Shown in pieces: positions 1 to 7,414 of a stretch of DNA of 18,968 nucleotides (position 1 is its first letter; each line of letters begins with the position of its first letter). Origin of the DNA: Candidatus Bathyarchaeota archaeon (GTDB taxonomy: Archaea > Thermoproteota > Bathyarchaeia > Bathyarchaeales > WAQA01). The translations under genes and the position numbers were made by a program. The DNA is taken from assembly GCA_015520475.1 (NCBI GenBank), contig WAQA01000019.1, positions 1 to 18,968 on the forward strand. Reading direction: 5' to 3'. Below the pieces are notes generated by a model. The model was not told where the DNA came from. It worked only from the letters and a program-made list of their open reading frames with translations, and ran no database searches.

Positions 1-1352
1 TGGAGGAGATATGGCTTAAGATATGCAGTTCAGCCAAGGAAGCAGTGAAGAGGATTAACCCGAGAGATATAAAGGCTGTAATTGTGACGACTTGGGGTGC
101 AGATGGAGCGCCAGTCAAACGTAATGGGGAACTAACTTATCCACCTATATCATGGCAGTGTCCGAGAACAAGAAGCATCATAAGGGATGTTACAGATAAG
201 ATTTCACCATGGGAAATCTTCAAGATAACAGGATACCAAGTGATCTCCTTTAACACCCTTCTAAAGATTATCTGGCTGAAAAAGAATGAGCCGAAATCTT
301 TAGAGAAGGCTTATACATGGCTGATGATGCCTGGATTAATAGTTCAAAGATTAACTGGAAGATTCCATATAGATCCGACAAGCGGCTCCACAACGATGGC
401 TATGAACCTTAAGAAGAGAGATTGGTCTGAAACAATGCTTGAAATCGCCGGTATAGAACCAAACTTCTTTCCGGAATGGTATGAACCAGGCGAGAACATC
501 GGATATGTGACGGAGAAAGCCGCTAGGAAGAGCAGTATACCTCCAGGAACACCTGTAATCACAGGTGGACATGATACACAGTTCGCCATAATAGGTTCAG
601 GGGCAAAGGGTGAAGAAGCAATACTATCCAGTGGAACCTGGGAGATCCTTAGCTTCAGAGCGAATTCTTTCAATCCAACCCGTACAGGCTTCAATGAGGG
701 ACTGATAATAGAGGCGGATATCCAAAAGGGATACTGGAACCCGCAGTTACTTATGATTGGATCAGCCGTGCTTGAATGGGTTAGAGAGATGTTCTTCAGA
801 GATCTGAGTAGAGACATATATCAAACACTGATAAAGGAAGCTGAAGAAGTGGAGCCTAGACCGGACAGCATCATATTTATACCAAGCTTCGTCAGAGACA
901 GTGGCCCAACAAGAAAACTTGGAGTTCAAGGCACAATATTAGGTTTAACGTTGGATGTGACACGCGGTCAGATCTACCGAGCAGCCCTCGAAGGATTATC
1001 ATTCCAGTTAAGGATGGCACTGAACATTCTGGCCAGAGCAACAGGCTTCAAAGCTAAAGCAATAAGAGTAGTTGGAGGAGGATCAAAGAATTATCTCTGG
1101 AATAGAATAAGGGCTGACGTAACAGGCCTCCCAGTAATAGCTTCCAGAGAGAGGGAGGCCACCGCTTTAGGGGCTGCGATGATAGCATTCTTAGGCGTAG
1201 ATGTGTATCAGTCACTCTCTGAAGCTCAAAGAAGGATACATGGGGAAGGAGAAGAATTTAGAACTGGCATAGACGGAGAGATATATGATAAGATCTTCAG
1301 GAGATACATGGAAGCTCTGAAAAGCCTAAAAAATTTTTACAGAGAAGAATGA
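1..1352 (+). CDS. fucK: FGGY-family carbohydrate kinase, FucK (L-fuculokinase)-like, 5' end cut by window
   Basis: ATP-dependent sugar kinase of the FGGY family; the closest pattern I know is bacterial L-fuculokinase, which makes L-fuculose 1-phosphate in the cytoplasm. The reading frame is open from base 3 with no start, so the N-terminal FGGY phosphate-binding domain begins upstream; a GTG at 45 is internal and not a real start. About 449 residues are visible (FucK is about 480). Counting from the GTG, the catalytic-base motif GGHDTQFA is at 175-182 (Asp177), followed by LSSGTWEIL, then VLEWVREMFF, RAALEGLSFQLR and the ATP-site motif VGGGSKNYLWNRI near 343. These runs resemble E. coli FucK closely. 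Substrate remains an inference: rhamnulo-, xylulo- and fuculokinases share this fold. No fucose isomerase or aldolase is within view. It converges on the minus-strand RHH gene 27 nt away. Confidence 0.85.
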   Translation, partial: EEIWLKICSSAKEAVKRINPRDIKAVIVTTWGADGAPVKRNGELTYPPISWQCPRTRSIIRDVTDKISPWEIFKITGYQVISFNTLLKIIWLKKNEPKSLEKAYTWLMMPGLIVQRLTGRFHIDPTSGSTTMAMNLKKRDWSETMLEIAGIEPNFFPEWYEPGENIGYVTEKAARKSSIPPGTPVITGGHDTQFAIIGSGAKGEEAILSSGTWEILSFRANSFNPTRTGFNEGLIIEADIQKGYWNPQLLMIGSAVLEWVREMFFRDLSRDIYQTLIKEAEEVEPRPDSIIFIPSFVRDSGPTRKLGVQGTILGLTLDVTRGQIYRAALEGLSFQLRMALNILARATGFKAKAIRVVGGGSKNYLWNRIRADVTGLPVIASREREATALGAAMIAFLGVDVYQSLSEAQRRIHGEGEEFRTGIDGEIYDKIFRRYMEALKSLKNFYREE

Positions 1353-1379
1353 TCCTCAGCCCATTATACCCAGTTAAAA

Positions 1380-1592
1380 TTATATTTCCTTTCTTCTTTC
1401 CTCCACCTCCGGAACCTTAAAGAGGGTTGGTATAGCGTTCCGTTCCCTCAACTCCTTCACTATGATCTTTCTAAGCCATTCAGAGGGGGATATCCCCTCC
1501 TGCGCCGCCTGATGAACTATAAGATCCTTTATAGTCTTTGTCACTCTAAGATAGATTATGGCGTTTTTAGGTTCGTATCTAGTCTTAGGCAA
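1380..1592 (-). CDS. Small ribbon-helix-helix (CopG/Arc-like) protein
   Basis: A 70-residue protein whose residues 11-50 fit the ribbon-helix-helix pattern: a short beta strand (AIIYLRV), then helix A (TIKDLIVHQAAQEG), the turn IS, and helix B (PSEWLRKIIVKEL). RHH proteins dimerise and insert the paired beta strands into the DNA major groove; many are repressors or antitoxins. The C-terminal 20 residues are charged. It starts with TTG one base after the stop of the KaiC-like ATPase, with the purine-rich GGAGGGGGAG end of that gene serving as its ribosome binding site, so the two are almost certainly translated from one mRNA. No toxin is adjacent, so I favour a regulator or partner of the ATPase. 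Target unknown. Confidence 0.8.
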   Translation of the reverse strand: MPKTRYEPKNAIIYLRVTKTIKDLIVHQAAQEGISPSEWLRKIIVKELRERNAIPTLFKVPEVEERRKEI

Positions 1593-1593
1593 T

Positions 1594-2283
1594 CTACTCC
1601 CCCTCCGCAGGCAGAATTATTACACCCTTCTCAGTTATCTCGTACCTATGAGCCTTCCTCGAATGATTTGTACTACGCATCTTCAATATTCGAAGCTCCC
1701 TCTGGAGCTCTCCCTTCTCGTTGAACCTAGTCTGCATAAGTATTATCCCGTCAGCTATGAACTCTTCCACTCCAGAACCTATCTTCTGCGATCCATAAGG
1801 AGTATCAGAGATAAGTATCGTTGTACATCCAATCCTCTGGAGGAATTTATATAATAGATGGACTAGGTATCTGATGTCTATGGCCTCCCTCAATGCCATG
1901 GCCATCGCAGTGAAAGAGTCTATGACAAGTCTCTTAGCCTTCATCCCTGTTACATGCTTAAGAATCATATCCAGATTGCTCTGTATGCCAGCCTCCTTGA
2001 CAGTCGATAGATCCAGAATTACACATCTCCCTTCGGTTTCAAGCCTTTCAAAGTCCCATCCAAACCTCAGCATACTCCGAAGAAAAGCTCTCTTGGTCTC
2101 AGCGAAGCAGACATATACTCCTCTCTCACCAAATCTAGTCGCACCCTCATAGAGAAATTGAGCTGAGAAGGTTGTTTTACCTGCTCCAGGACCACCAGCT
2201 ATCAATATGAGACTCTCAATCGGAAAGCCATTCTCTATAAGCTCATCGAACCCGCTTATTCCAGTGGCTATACGTTGAATCAT
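1594..2283 (-). CDS. KaiC/RadA-like RecA-superfamily ATPase (single domain)
   Basis: A 229-residue single-domain KaiC-type ATPase. Walker A GGPGAGKTT is at residues 30-38, Walker B RLVIDSFT at 118-125, and the late motif KMRSTNHS near 201-208 is the usual KaiC KMRgt.H pattern close to the gamma-phosphate. The catalytic-glutamate region reads FAETKRAF (residues 60-67), with one acidic residue where KaiC has two. Archaeal proteins of this type are RadA paralogues whose roles range from recombination mediation to signalling; the sequence does not decide which. A TATA-like stretch (2304-2316) lies so close to the ATG that the mRNA may be almost leaderless. It forms a two-gene operon with the RHH protein and is divergent from the hsp20 gene. 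Confidence 0.85.
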   Translation of the reverse strand: MIQRIATGISGFDELIENGFPIESLILIAGGPGAGKTTFSAQFLYEGATRFGERGVYVCFAETKRAFLRSMLRFGWDFERLETEGRCVILDLSTVKEAGIQSNLDMILKHVTGMKAKRLVIDSFTAMAMALREAIDIRYLVHLLYKFLQRIGCTTILISDTPYGSQKIGSGVEEFIADGIILMQTRFNEKGELQRELRILKMRSTNHSRKAHRYEITEKGVIILPAEGE

Positions 2284-2422
2284 CCGTTCTACGCCACCAA
2301 CACTTTTAATTTATCATCCATTCACTAAATAACGATTTCTATGATGATCCCTTTAATCCTCCAGTGTTAACCTATAATCCATGATCCTATCGATAATCAT
2401 CAGCTGGATACGAAACCAATCT

Positions 2423-2460
2423 CTTTATATTCTAGTTTAAAGATATAGAATTTTGGTGAT
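2423..2460 (+). promoter_or_regulatory. Promoter and strong ribosome binding site of hsp20
   Basis: The stretch CTTTATAT at 2423-2430 is a good archaeal TATA box. About 25 bases on, at 2455-2461, GGTGATC matches the 3' end of archaeal 16S rRNA and sits 5-6 nt before the TTG at 2467. This supports that TTG as the start. Confidence 0.6.
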
Positions 2461-2466
2461 CTAGTT

Positions 2467-3078
2467 TTGTCTGAGGGTGATTGGTGGACCAGATGGTTTA
2501 GACGACGAAGATGGCCCTTCTTCAGAGGCTGGTTCTTCAGTGACATCGATGAGCTCTTCAGAGAGATAGAGGAGACAATAGAACGGGACTTTGAGGAGCT
2601 TACCAAAAGAGTTCCTAAGGATCTTATCCGTGAGAGAGTTCTACCTGACGGAACAAAAGTGCAGGAGTGGGGGCCATTCGTTTATGGATATAGCGTAACA
2701 ATAGGGCCTGACGGCAAGCCTCAAGTAAGGGAATTCGGCAATATAAAGCCTGAAACCAGATTCGGTTTCGGAAGGCCACGCATAGACATTAGAGAGGAAA
2801 GAGAGCCTCTAGTCGACGTTATAAGAACAGATGGAGAGATAAAAGTTATTGCTGAACTGCCTGGTGTTGAAAAGAAAGATATAAACCTTCATGGTACAGA
2901 GGATACGTTAACAATCTCAGTTGACACTCCTCAACGGAAGTATTATAAAGAGGTTAAACTTCCAGAGAAGGTGGAGCCGACTAAGGCGAAGTCTACTTAT
3001 AAGAATGGAGTCTTAGAAGTTACTTTACCGAAGAAAAAGGAAGAGAAACCTAAAGGTGAACCGATAAAAATCGACTAG
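2467..3078 (+). CDS. hsp20: Small heat-shock protein, Hsp20/alpha-crystallin family
   Basis: A 203-residue archaeal Hsp20: an ATP-independent holdase that binds unfolding proteins as large oligomers. The N-terminal arm (1-50) is rich in Trp/Phe/Arg (WWTRWFRRRRWPFFRGWFF), typical of the disordered substrate-binding arm. Residues 60-95 carry the segment VYGYSVTIGPDGKP seen in many archaeal members. The alpha-crystallin domain runs from about 112 to 190 and ends with the signature GVLEVTLP (181-188). The C-terminal I-x-I anchor is present as IKI at 200-202, so oligomer assembly should be intact. The TTG start is supported by a GGTGATC site. It has its own TATA box and stands alone, divergent from the KaiC-like gene. 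A T-rich tract at 3108-3120 may end transcription. Confidence 0.92.
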   Translation: MSEGDWWTRWFRRRRWPFFRGWFFSDIDELFREIEETIERDFEELTKRVPKDLIRERVLPDGTKVQEWGPFVYGYSVTIGPDGKPQVREFGNIKPETRFGFGRPRIDIREEREPLVDVIRTDGEIKVIAELPGVEKKDINLHGTEDTLTISVDTPQRKYYKEVKLPEKVEPTKAKSTYKNGVLEVTLPKKKEEKPKGEPIKID

Positions 3079-3153
3079 AGAAGCCTATAACTAGCAGTCC
3101 AATCCCTATTTTTTAGTTTTTGAGTGGAAATCCATCATGCTCTACTGAAAGAT

Positions 3154-4176
3154 TTAGAGCAGAGGATGAGTTACGTCCTCTTCCGGGTCGACACTCTCTA
3201 TTTTTAGGCGCTCCCTAGGATCAATGATTAATTTTGGTTTCCCTAAAACCTCAAATCTGAACAGTGCTGATTTGTACCAGTCTATCCCAGGATTATCACT
3301 AACGGGCATCTTAAGCTTCTTCACAAAGCCTTCATAGTCTACAGTTTCATATTTTGTCGGGTATCTAGAGAATCCCTTAATAATATCGGTTATTACACAG
3401 TTCATATCAACCAAGAGCTTCTCTATCCTAATCCATTTCCTATATGAAGCCTCAAGGATTGTTAATCCGAAATAGCCGGATCCACCCTCCCTCAGACAGC
3501 TAACTCCTCTAACTATGAAGGCTTGGAGGCCGCTTATAGATTCTAGAGGCTCTGAAGAGAAAACATCAAAACTTCCAATATACTCCTCAGGCAGTGGATC
3601 TGCAACATTATATCTTCTAAACTCTATTTCGAAACCGTATTCTCTATTAATCTTCTCTATAAACCTTCCCAGTCTCTCATCGATATCCAACACTAAGATT
3701 CTAGACGGCAACTCAGTCAATGAGAGGGCTATACTTAATAAATCGTCATCTCCGATCAGTACAAAGCTCTTATCATATAAGTCGCCGTAGTGATGCATAA
3801 AGGCAACTCTCGAGATAACATCGTATTCTCGCATATATCCTTGGAAGAAATCAAGGGCTGGTTCAGGCCTATCCTTCACAAGCCGCCTATACTCTGCAAG
3901 AATATCATTAAATTCCCCGTTGAAGATAACTCTCTTCCCCATACATTTATCGCAGACTTCGCTCTGAAGTTTTAGGATACGTGAATCAATAAGTCTCCTT
4001 CCTTTATCGGTTAATTGGAGACCATCTTGATCCGCTGACACTACACCTTCATCAATCAATTCATTAAGGTTTCTCATAAAGTCTTTTAGGGGCGTATCGT
4101 TCCTTTCCAGTAGCTCCCACACCGTCTTCTTAGATTCAGCCAGCTCATAGAGGATTTGTTTGCTTCCATCTTTCAT
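3154..4176 (-). CDS. bpsA: N4-bis(aminopropyl)spermidine synthase (branched-chain polyamine synthase, BpsA/DUF43 family)
   Basis: Transfers aminopropyl groups from decarboxylated S-adenosylmethionine to the internal N4 nitrogen of spermidine, giving branched polyamines that stabilise nucleic acids at high temperature. The 340-residue protein has an N-terminal winged-helix-like region (1-70), a CDKC pair at 75-78, and a Rossmann methyltransferase-like core with the family motif GDDD at 142-145 and LVLDIDERL at 161-169. Length fits the family (about 350). I chose the ATG at 4176 because a GGAGGG site lies 6-7 nt upstream; the frame is open to 4242 but those extra residues are not family-like. 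It overlaps the end of the AdoMet decarboxylase gene by 32 nt, so translation is probably coupled and the co-substrate donor is made next door. Confidence 0.88.
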   Translation of the reverse strand: MKDGSKQILYELAESKKTVWELLERNDTPLKDFMRNLNELIDEGVVSADQDGLQLTDKGRRLIDSRILKLQSEVCDKCMGKRVIFNGEFNDILAEYRRLVKDRPEPALDFFQGYMREYDVISRVAFMHHYGDLYDKSFVLIGDDDLLSIALSLTELPSRILVLDIDERLGRFIEKINREYGFEIEFRRYNVADPLPEEYIGSFDVFSSEPLESISGLQAFIVRGVSCLREGGSGYFGLTILEASYRKWIRIEKLLVDMNCVITDIIKGFSRYPTKYETVDYEGFVKKLKMPVSDNPGIDWYKSALFRFEVLGKPKLIIDPRERLKIESVDPEEDVTHPLL

Positions 4177-4519
4177 ATAGTTCCCTCCTGAGAATCTGCT
4201 TCTCGATAACCTTTGGCTTGAACTCTTCAACAAGTAGATCAAAAGCCTTCAAGGTATTCTCTTCAGATCCACACGTAAATATGTCCAGAGCCACATACTC
4301 ATATTCTGGCCAAGTATGTATGCTTAGATGTGATTCACATAAAAGATAGACAGCTGATACTCCATACGGCTTGAACTGATGAAAACTCGAGGAGATACAG
4401 CACAATCCGGATCTAGCTATTACACTATCCAGAATCGCTTTTGTCTTCTCTACTTTCGAAATCTTCTCCGGATCTACGCCGAGAAATTCGGCGATAACGT
4501 GGATGCCCATATCGAACAC
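4145..4519 (-). CDS. speH: S-adenosylmethionine decarboxylase proenzyme, prokaryotic class 1B
   Basis: Makes decarboxylated AdoMet, the aminopropyl donor for polyamine synthesis. The proenzyme cleaves itself to generate a pyruvoyl group. The key motif CESHLSIHTWPEY is intact: with the GTG start, Ser63 is the pyruvoyl precursor after Glu62, His68 is the processing residue and Cys83 (FTCG) the catalytic acid, the same numbering as in Thermotoga and Bacillus SpeH. Total 124 residues, normal length. Two starts are possible: GTG at 4519, or ATG at 4510, which has GGTG 6 nt upstream and gives MGIHVIAEF; the latter may be the real one. A TATA-like element is at 4551-4564. It heads the operon with bpsA, which uses its product. 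Confidence 0.93.
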   Translation of the reverse strand: MFDMGIHVIAEFLGVDPEKISKVEKTKAILDSVIARSGLCCISSSFHQFKPYGVSAVYLLCESHLSIHTWPEYEYVALDIFTCGSEENTLKAFDLLVEEFKPKVIEKQILRRELYERWKQTNPL

Positions 4520-4550
4520 CCACGGTTACCGTCGAATCCCATTCAGATTC

Positions 4551-4564
4551 ATTTTTATTTAAAC
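4551..4564 (-). promoter_or_regulatory. Predicted TATA box of the speH-bpsA operon
   Basis: On the minus strand the sequence reads GTTTAAATAAAAAT, about 35-45 nt before the speH start, giving a short leader. Pattern match only. Confidence 0.45.
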
Positions 4565-4722
4565 GGCTAAGCATAGAGGACTTTATCCTCACTGCCTATT
4601 CCATTAATGATATCTTTTATCAATCAGATAAATACTTTACTTGTCAACTGCCTCTTAACTTTTTCTTTAGAGATGTTTCCGTGAACTGTCCTTTGCCAAC
4701 GTAGAGGCCGCCCAATGACAAA

Positions 4723-4733
4723 GTTAAAAATAT
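4723..4733 (+). promoter_or_regulatory. Predicted TATA box for the SWIM-RPA operon
   Basis: The AT-rich stretch GTTAAAAATAT is about 30 nt before the ATG at 4763, suggesting a leader of about 10 nt. No better TATA-like element appears upstream of the two following genes, which supports a single transcript from here. Confidence 0.35.
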
Positions 4734-4762
4734 CTACGAGAATATAGATTTTGGTCTAAAAG

Positions 4763-5176
4763 ATGAAGAGGGATGCTGAAAACAACATTCTACATGAGGT
4801 CTGCGAAAAGATCAAACGTGAGGGAAGAGTGGAGGAGGAAGACTTAAAAGTCCTCTCTAAGATTTTTGGTCAACGCTTCATGAAGGCATGGACCATAGTA
4901 AAGAATGGGAATGTTAAGAAGTATCACTTTAAACCTAGCGGAAAGGTCATATGGATCGTTGTTGGCAAGGAACGCGAGTATATCGTTATGCCGGCTGCGA
5001 GCTTCTGTACATGCGATGACTTCTATTATAGAGTAATGGATGGCATAGTCTACTTATGTTATCATCTGATTGCGCAGAGAATAGCTGAATCTTTAGGATG
5101 GTACGATCTAATAGTTGAAGATGACATGTTATATGACACTTTGATGAAGGAATGGAAAAGAATATCTATTAAATAA
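4763..5176 (+). CDS. SWIM zinc-finger protein, archaeal SWS1/ZSWIM7 (Shu2)-like
   Basis: A 137-residue protein with one SWIM zinc finger: C82-T-C84, then 14 residues, C99-Y-H101, with Ala104 three residues after the His. This is the CxC...CxHxxA form reported as invariant in the Shu2/SWS1 family, recombination mediators that act with RAD51 paralogues. Further likeness to human ZSWIM7 as I remember it: an LSKIFG...AW segment near 31-43, a Ser-Gly turn (59-60) before a beta strand ending in Gly (VVG), and an aromatic residue two or three after CxC (CDDFYYRV). Length also matches (ZSWIM7 about 140). It has only weak ribosome-binding sequence before ATG 4763. It leads a tight gene string with a small membrane protein and RPA. 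The fold and motif are clear; the recombination role is inferred. Confidence 0.82.
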   Translation: MKRDAENNILHEVCEKIKREGRVEEEDLKVLSKIFGQRFMKAWTIVKNGNVKKYHFKPSGKVIWIVVGKEREYIVMPAASFCTCDDFYYRVMDGIVYLCYHLIAQRIAESLGWYDLIVEDDMLYDTLMKEWKRISIK

Positions 5177-5210
5177 TTTCTATTCTAGAAGTAGGTTAGG
5201 AGAGGTTTCG

Positions 5211-5390
5211 ATGAGCACAGCTGAGTATTACGAGGTCATAATAAACGTCATAATCGGATTAACTATGATAGCTCTCTTCCTCCTGTTTCTATACATGGTC
5301 TATGGAGGAGAAGAACAGACAGCCCAATCAAATGTAAAGGGGGTTAAATTTTATAGGTGGATCCTCTTCCTATCCAGATTAATATCTTAA
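5211..5390 (+). CDS. Small single-pass membrane protein of unknown function (59 aa)
   Basis: A short gene with clear translation signals: AGGAGAGG at 5198-5205, then ATG at 5211 and TAA at 5388-5390. The 59-residue product has a short acidic/polar N-terminus (MSTAEYYE), one strong hydrophobic span of about 22 residues (positions 9-31, VIINVIIGLTMIALFLLFLY), a Gly-Gly-Glu-Glu turn, and a basic stretch before a second, weaker hydrophobic end (WILFLSRL). It is probably a small inner-membrane protein with one firm membrane segment. I do not recognise a family. It lies 34 nt after the SWIM gene and 28 nt before RPA, on the same strand and without a promoter of its own, so it is likely co-transcribed with them. 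Confidence 0.68.
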   Translation: MSTAEYYEVIINVIIGLTMIALFLLFLYMVYGGEEQTAQSNVKGVKFYRWILFLSRLIS

Positions 5391-5418
5391 TTCCGCCTCT
5401 TCATAATTTGGGATAATC

Positions 5419-6939
5419 ATGGATCTTGAAGGAATCATAAAGCATATTCTTTGTTTAAGAGATGATTTAACAAGAGAAGATATAATCGAGATGATTAGAG
5501 AGAAGATTGACGATTCTCACGGTCTCTTAACCTATGAGGCAGCAGCTAGACTCGTCGCTTCAGAGCTTGGAGTAACCGTGCCCTCAAGCAAATCTACACG
5601 TAAAATGACAATTAAGAGTTTAGTGTCTGGACTTAACGATGTCACGGTCACCGGAAGAATTCTACATGTCTTTCCAACTCAGAGCTTTAACCGTTCAGAC
5701 GGAACAACAGGCCTTATTAAACGTTTATTAATAGCAGACAGAAGCGGAATAATAAAAGTTATAATCTGGAATCATAAAGTTAGAGAGTTCGAGAGTAGAG
5801 ATATCGAACCAAACATGATAGTTAGGTTTTCACATGGATATATCCGTGAAGGCCTACATGGAGATATTGAATTAAACATTGGAGAAAATGGAGAGATCGA
5901 TGTTTTAGAGAGAAGAGAAGTCGATCATGAGATTCCATCCATAGACAATCTCCTAGAGAGGATTGAATCTGTGGAGAGAAGAAAGAGAAGAGTTAATGTT
6001 GCAGGTTTAATCGAAGAGCTTTCTCAGAGGTTCTCCTTTAAGAGAAACGACGGATCAGAAGGAGCCGTGAAACGCACATCTATAAGAGATTATACTGGAC
6101 GGATAAACGTCGTATTCTGGGATAATAAAGCTGATGAGGCAGAAGGGTTAGAGAGGGGAGGTTGCCTAAGAATAATCAACGCAAAGGTTAAGGATTCCAT
6201 CAGCGGAGGCGTCGAGCTACACATAGACAATGAATCACACTTCGAAGTTATAGATAGCCTTTCAGGATTAGATTTCCTTTTAGCCCTCCCCATGAGAATA
6301 AGGTATGTAAAGGATAGATCTGGAACCATCTCCCTCTTAGCTCGTGTTATAGCGATAGGCACACCTCGAGAGTTTAAGGGAAGAAAGGGAAAGACAGGCA
6401 CGCTTTTAAGTCTCCTCATAGGGGATGAGAGCGGCTCTATAAAGCTGAACCTCTGGGGAGATAGAGTAGCAATTAAGGATAAACTGAAGATTGGCGATGT
6501 TATACTGGTTAGAGATGCCACCATAAGCAGACGCCATAAAGAGACAACTTTAAACCTGAACAGCAGAGGCTCTATAGATGTGAACCCTGCCTTAATCAGA
6601 TATCTAGGCGGCCCCTCATACATCGAAAGGACAGAAAGAATTTCGGCAATTAAGGAAGGGGAATATGTATCTATCCAAGGAAGATTAACATCGAACCCCA
6701 TAATTAAAGAAGTTACATCACGATCAGGAGAAAAGGTTAAAGTTGCCATACTTGAGGTTTCAGATGGAACTGGAAAGGTTAAAGTTGAGCTGTGGCGCGA
6801 AAAAGTTAACCTAGCTGAAGGATTATCTGTTAATGACAGTATTAGAATCAGAAATGTCTATGCTAAATTGGATTCTCAGAACCAGTTGGTTCTCGTATCG
6901 AATACATTTACATCACTAAAGAAACACATGGATAGATAG
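5419..6939 (+). CDS. rpa: Replication protein A-like single-stranded DNA-binding protein with four OB folds
   Basis: Binds single-stranded DNA during replication, repair and recombination. The 506 residues start with the archaeal RPA N-terminal helical domain (about 1-55, with DDSHGLLTYEAAARLVASELGV) and then four OB-fold units: about 68-165 (VTVTGRILHVFP...VIIWN), 188-285 (VNVAGLIEELS...VVFWDN), 305-400 (ISLLARVIAIGTP...LNLWGD) and 415-500 (VSIQGRLTSNP...VELWRE). Each shows the RPA pattern of a first strand ending in Gly, an SG.IK core and a closing [IL]W. Only two cysteines are present, so there is no zinc ribbon as found in some euryarchaeal RPAs. The start has a short GGGAT site. Third gene of the SWIM-membrane protein-RPA string; converges on alba. 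Confidence 0.88.
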   Translation: MDLEGIIKHILCLRDDLTREDIIEMIREKIDDSHGLLTYEAAARLVASELGVTVPSSKSTRKMTIKSLVSGLNDVTVTGRILHVFPTQSFNRSDGTTGLIKRLLIADRSGIIKVIIWNHKVREFESRDIEPNMIVRFSHGYIREGLHGDIELNIGENGEIDVLERREVDHEIPSIDNLLERIESVERRKRRVNVAGLIEELSQRFSFKRNDGSEGAVKRTSIRDYTGRINVVFWDNKADEAEGLERGGCLRIINAKVKDSISGGVELHIDNESHFEVIDSLSGLDFLLALPMRIRYVKDRSGTISLLARVIAIGTPREFKGRKGKTGTLLSLLIGDESGSIKLNLWGDRVAIKDKLKIGDVILVRDATISRRHKETTLNLNSRGSIDVNPALIRYLGGPSYIERTERISAIKEGEYVSIQGRLTSNPIIKEVTSRSGEKVKVAILEVSDGTGKVKVELWREKVNLAEGLSVNDSIRIRNVYAKLDSQNQLVLVSNTFTSLKKHMDR

Positions 6940-6984
6940 AATCTATAAAAACCTGCTGGCTGCCTATTTATTATTAGATGATGT

Positions 6985-7296
6985 TTACTCGCTGCTCTTC
7001 TTAACCAACGTTATCTCCATTATTGAAACGTTTGATTTCTTGTCGTCTTCCCTTGTAATCTCCTCAGTTCCAATCTCAATGTTTTCGATATCAATGTCCT
7101 TTAGGAAGGCACGCCTCAGCAGCTCAACAGTATCCACTGCTCTACTAATAGCTCTGCCCCTTGCCTTAACAACCACCTTCTCAGCGCCGCTATTAAAGAA
7201 TGTTAGACATGCAACCACATAATTCATCACGGGTTTTTTACCGATTAAGACTACACTCCCAGTAGGTTTTTCTTCACTTTTCGTCTCCTCAGCCAT
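6985..7296 (-). CDS. albA: DNA/RNA-binding protein Alba
   Basis: Archaeal chromatin protein that coats DNA and RNA as dimers. The 103-residue sequence contains the Alba core: VVLIGKKPVMNYVVA at about 15-29, whose Lys pair includes the acetylatable lysine position, then VVVKARGRAISRAVDTVELL (41-60). An N-terminal extension of about 13 residues is charged (MAEETKSEEK). The ATG at 7296 has GGTGGAG about 5 nt upstream and a TATA box GTATAAATAA at 7334-7343, which gives a leader of about 16 nt. Single gene, convergent with RPA. The identification is secure. Confidence 0.95.
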   Translation of the reverse strand: MAEETKSEEKPTGSVVLIGKKPVMNYVVACLTFFNSGAEKVVVKARGRAISRAVDTVELLRRAFLKDIDIENIEIGTEEITREDDKKSNVSIMEITLVKKSSE

Positions 7297-7333
7297 AGCT
7301 ACTCCACCACTAACATTTATTCCGTTATTTTCC

Positions 7334-7343
7334 TTATTTATAC
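7334..7343 (-). promoter_or_regulatory. TATA box of albA
   Basis: GTATAAATAA on the minus strand, centred about 42 nt before the albA start codon. Transcription would begin near 7312, just before the GGTGGAG ribosome binding site. Confidence 0.6.
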
Positions 7344-7414
7344 ATCATATTTTTTAAAGTTTTGGTTCTGTAAGGGCGGGTACCAGTGAATTACGTTCTG
7401 TCTTCTGTTAACTT

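Noticed and set aside
344..817. Minus-strand open frames inside the sugar kinase gene
   Set aside because: Shadow frames of a well-supported gene; no start signals or domains.
4177..4242. Upstream extension of bpsA
   Set aside because: The frame is open, but a GGAGGG site lies right before ATG 4176 and the extra residues overlap the conserved end of speH and do not resemble the family N-terminus.
6090..6749. Long minus-strand open frame of 219 codons opposite RPA
   Set aside because: It lies fully within the strongly supported RPA gene, and its sequence is a low-complexity reflection (Leu/Ser/Pro-rich) of that gene.
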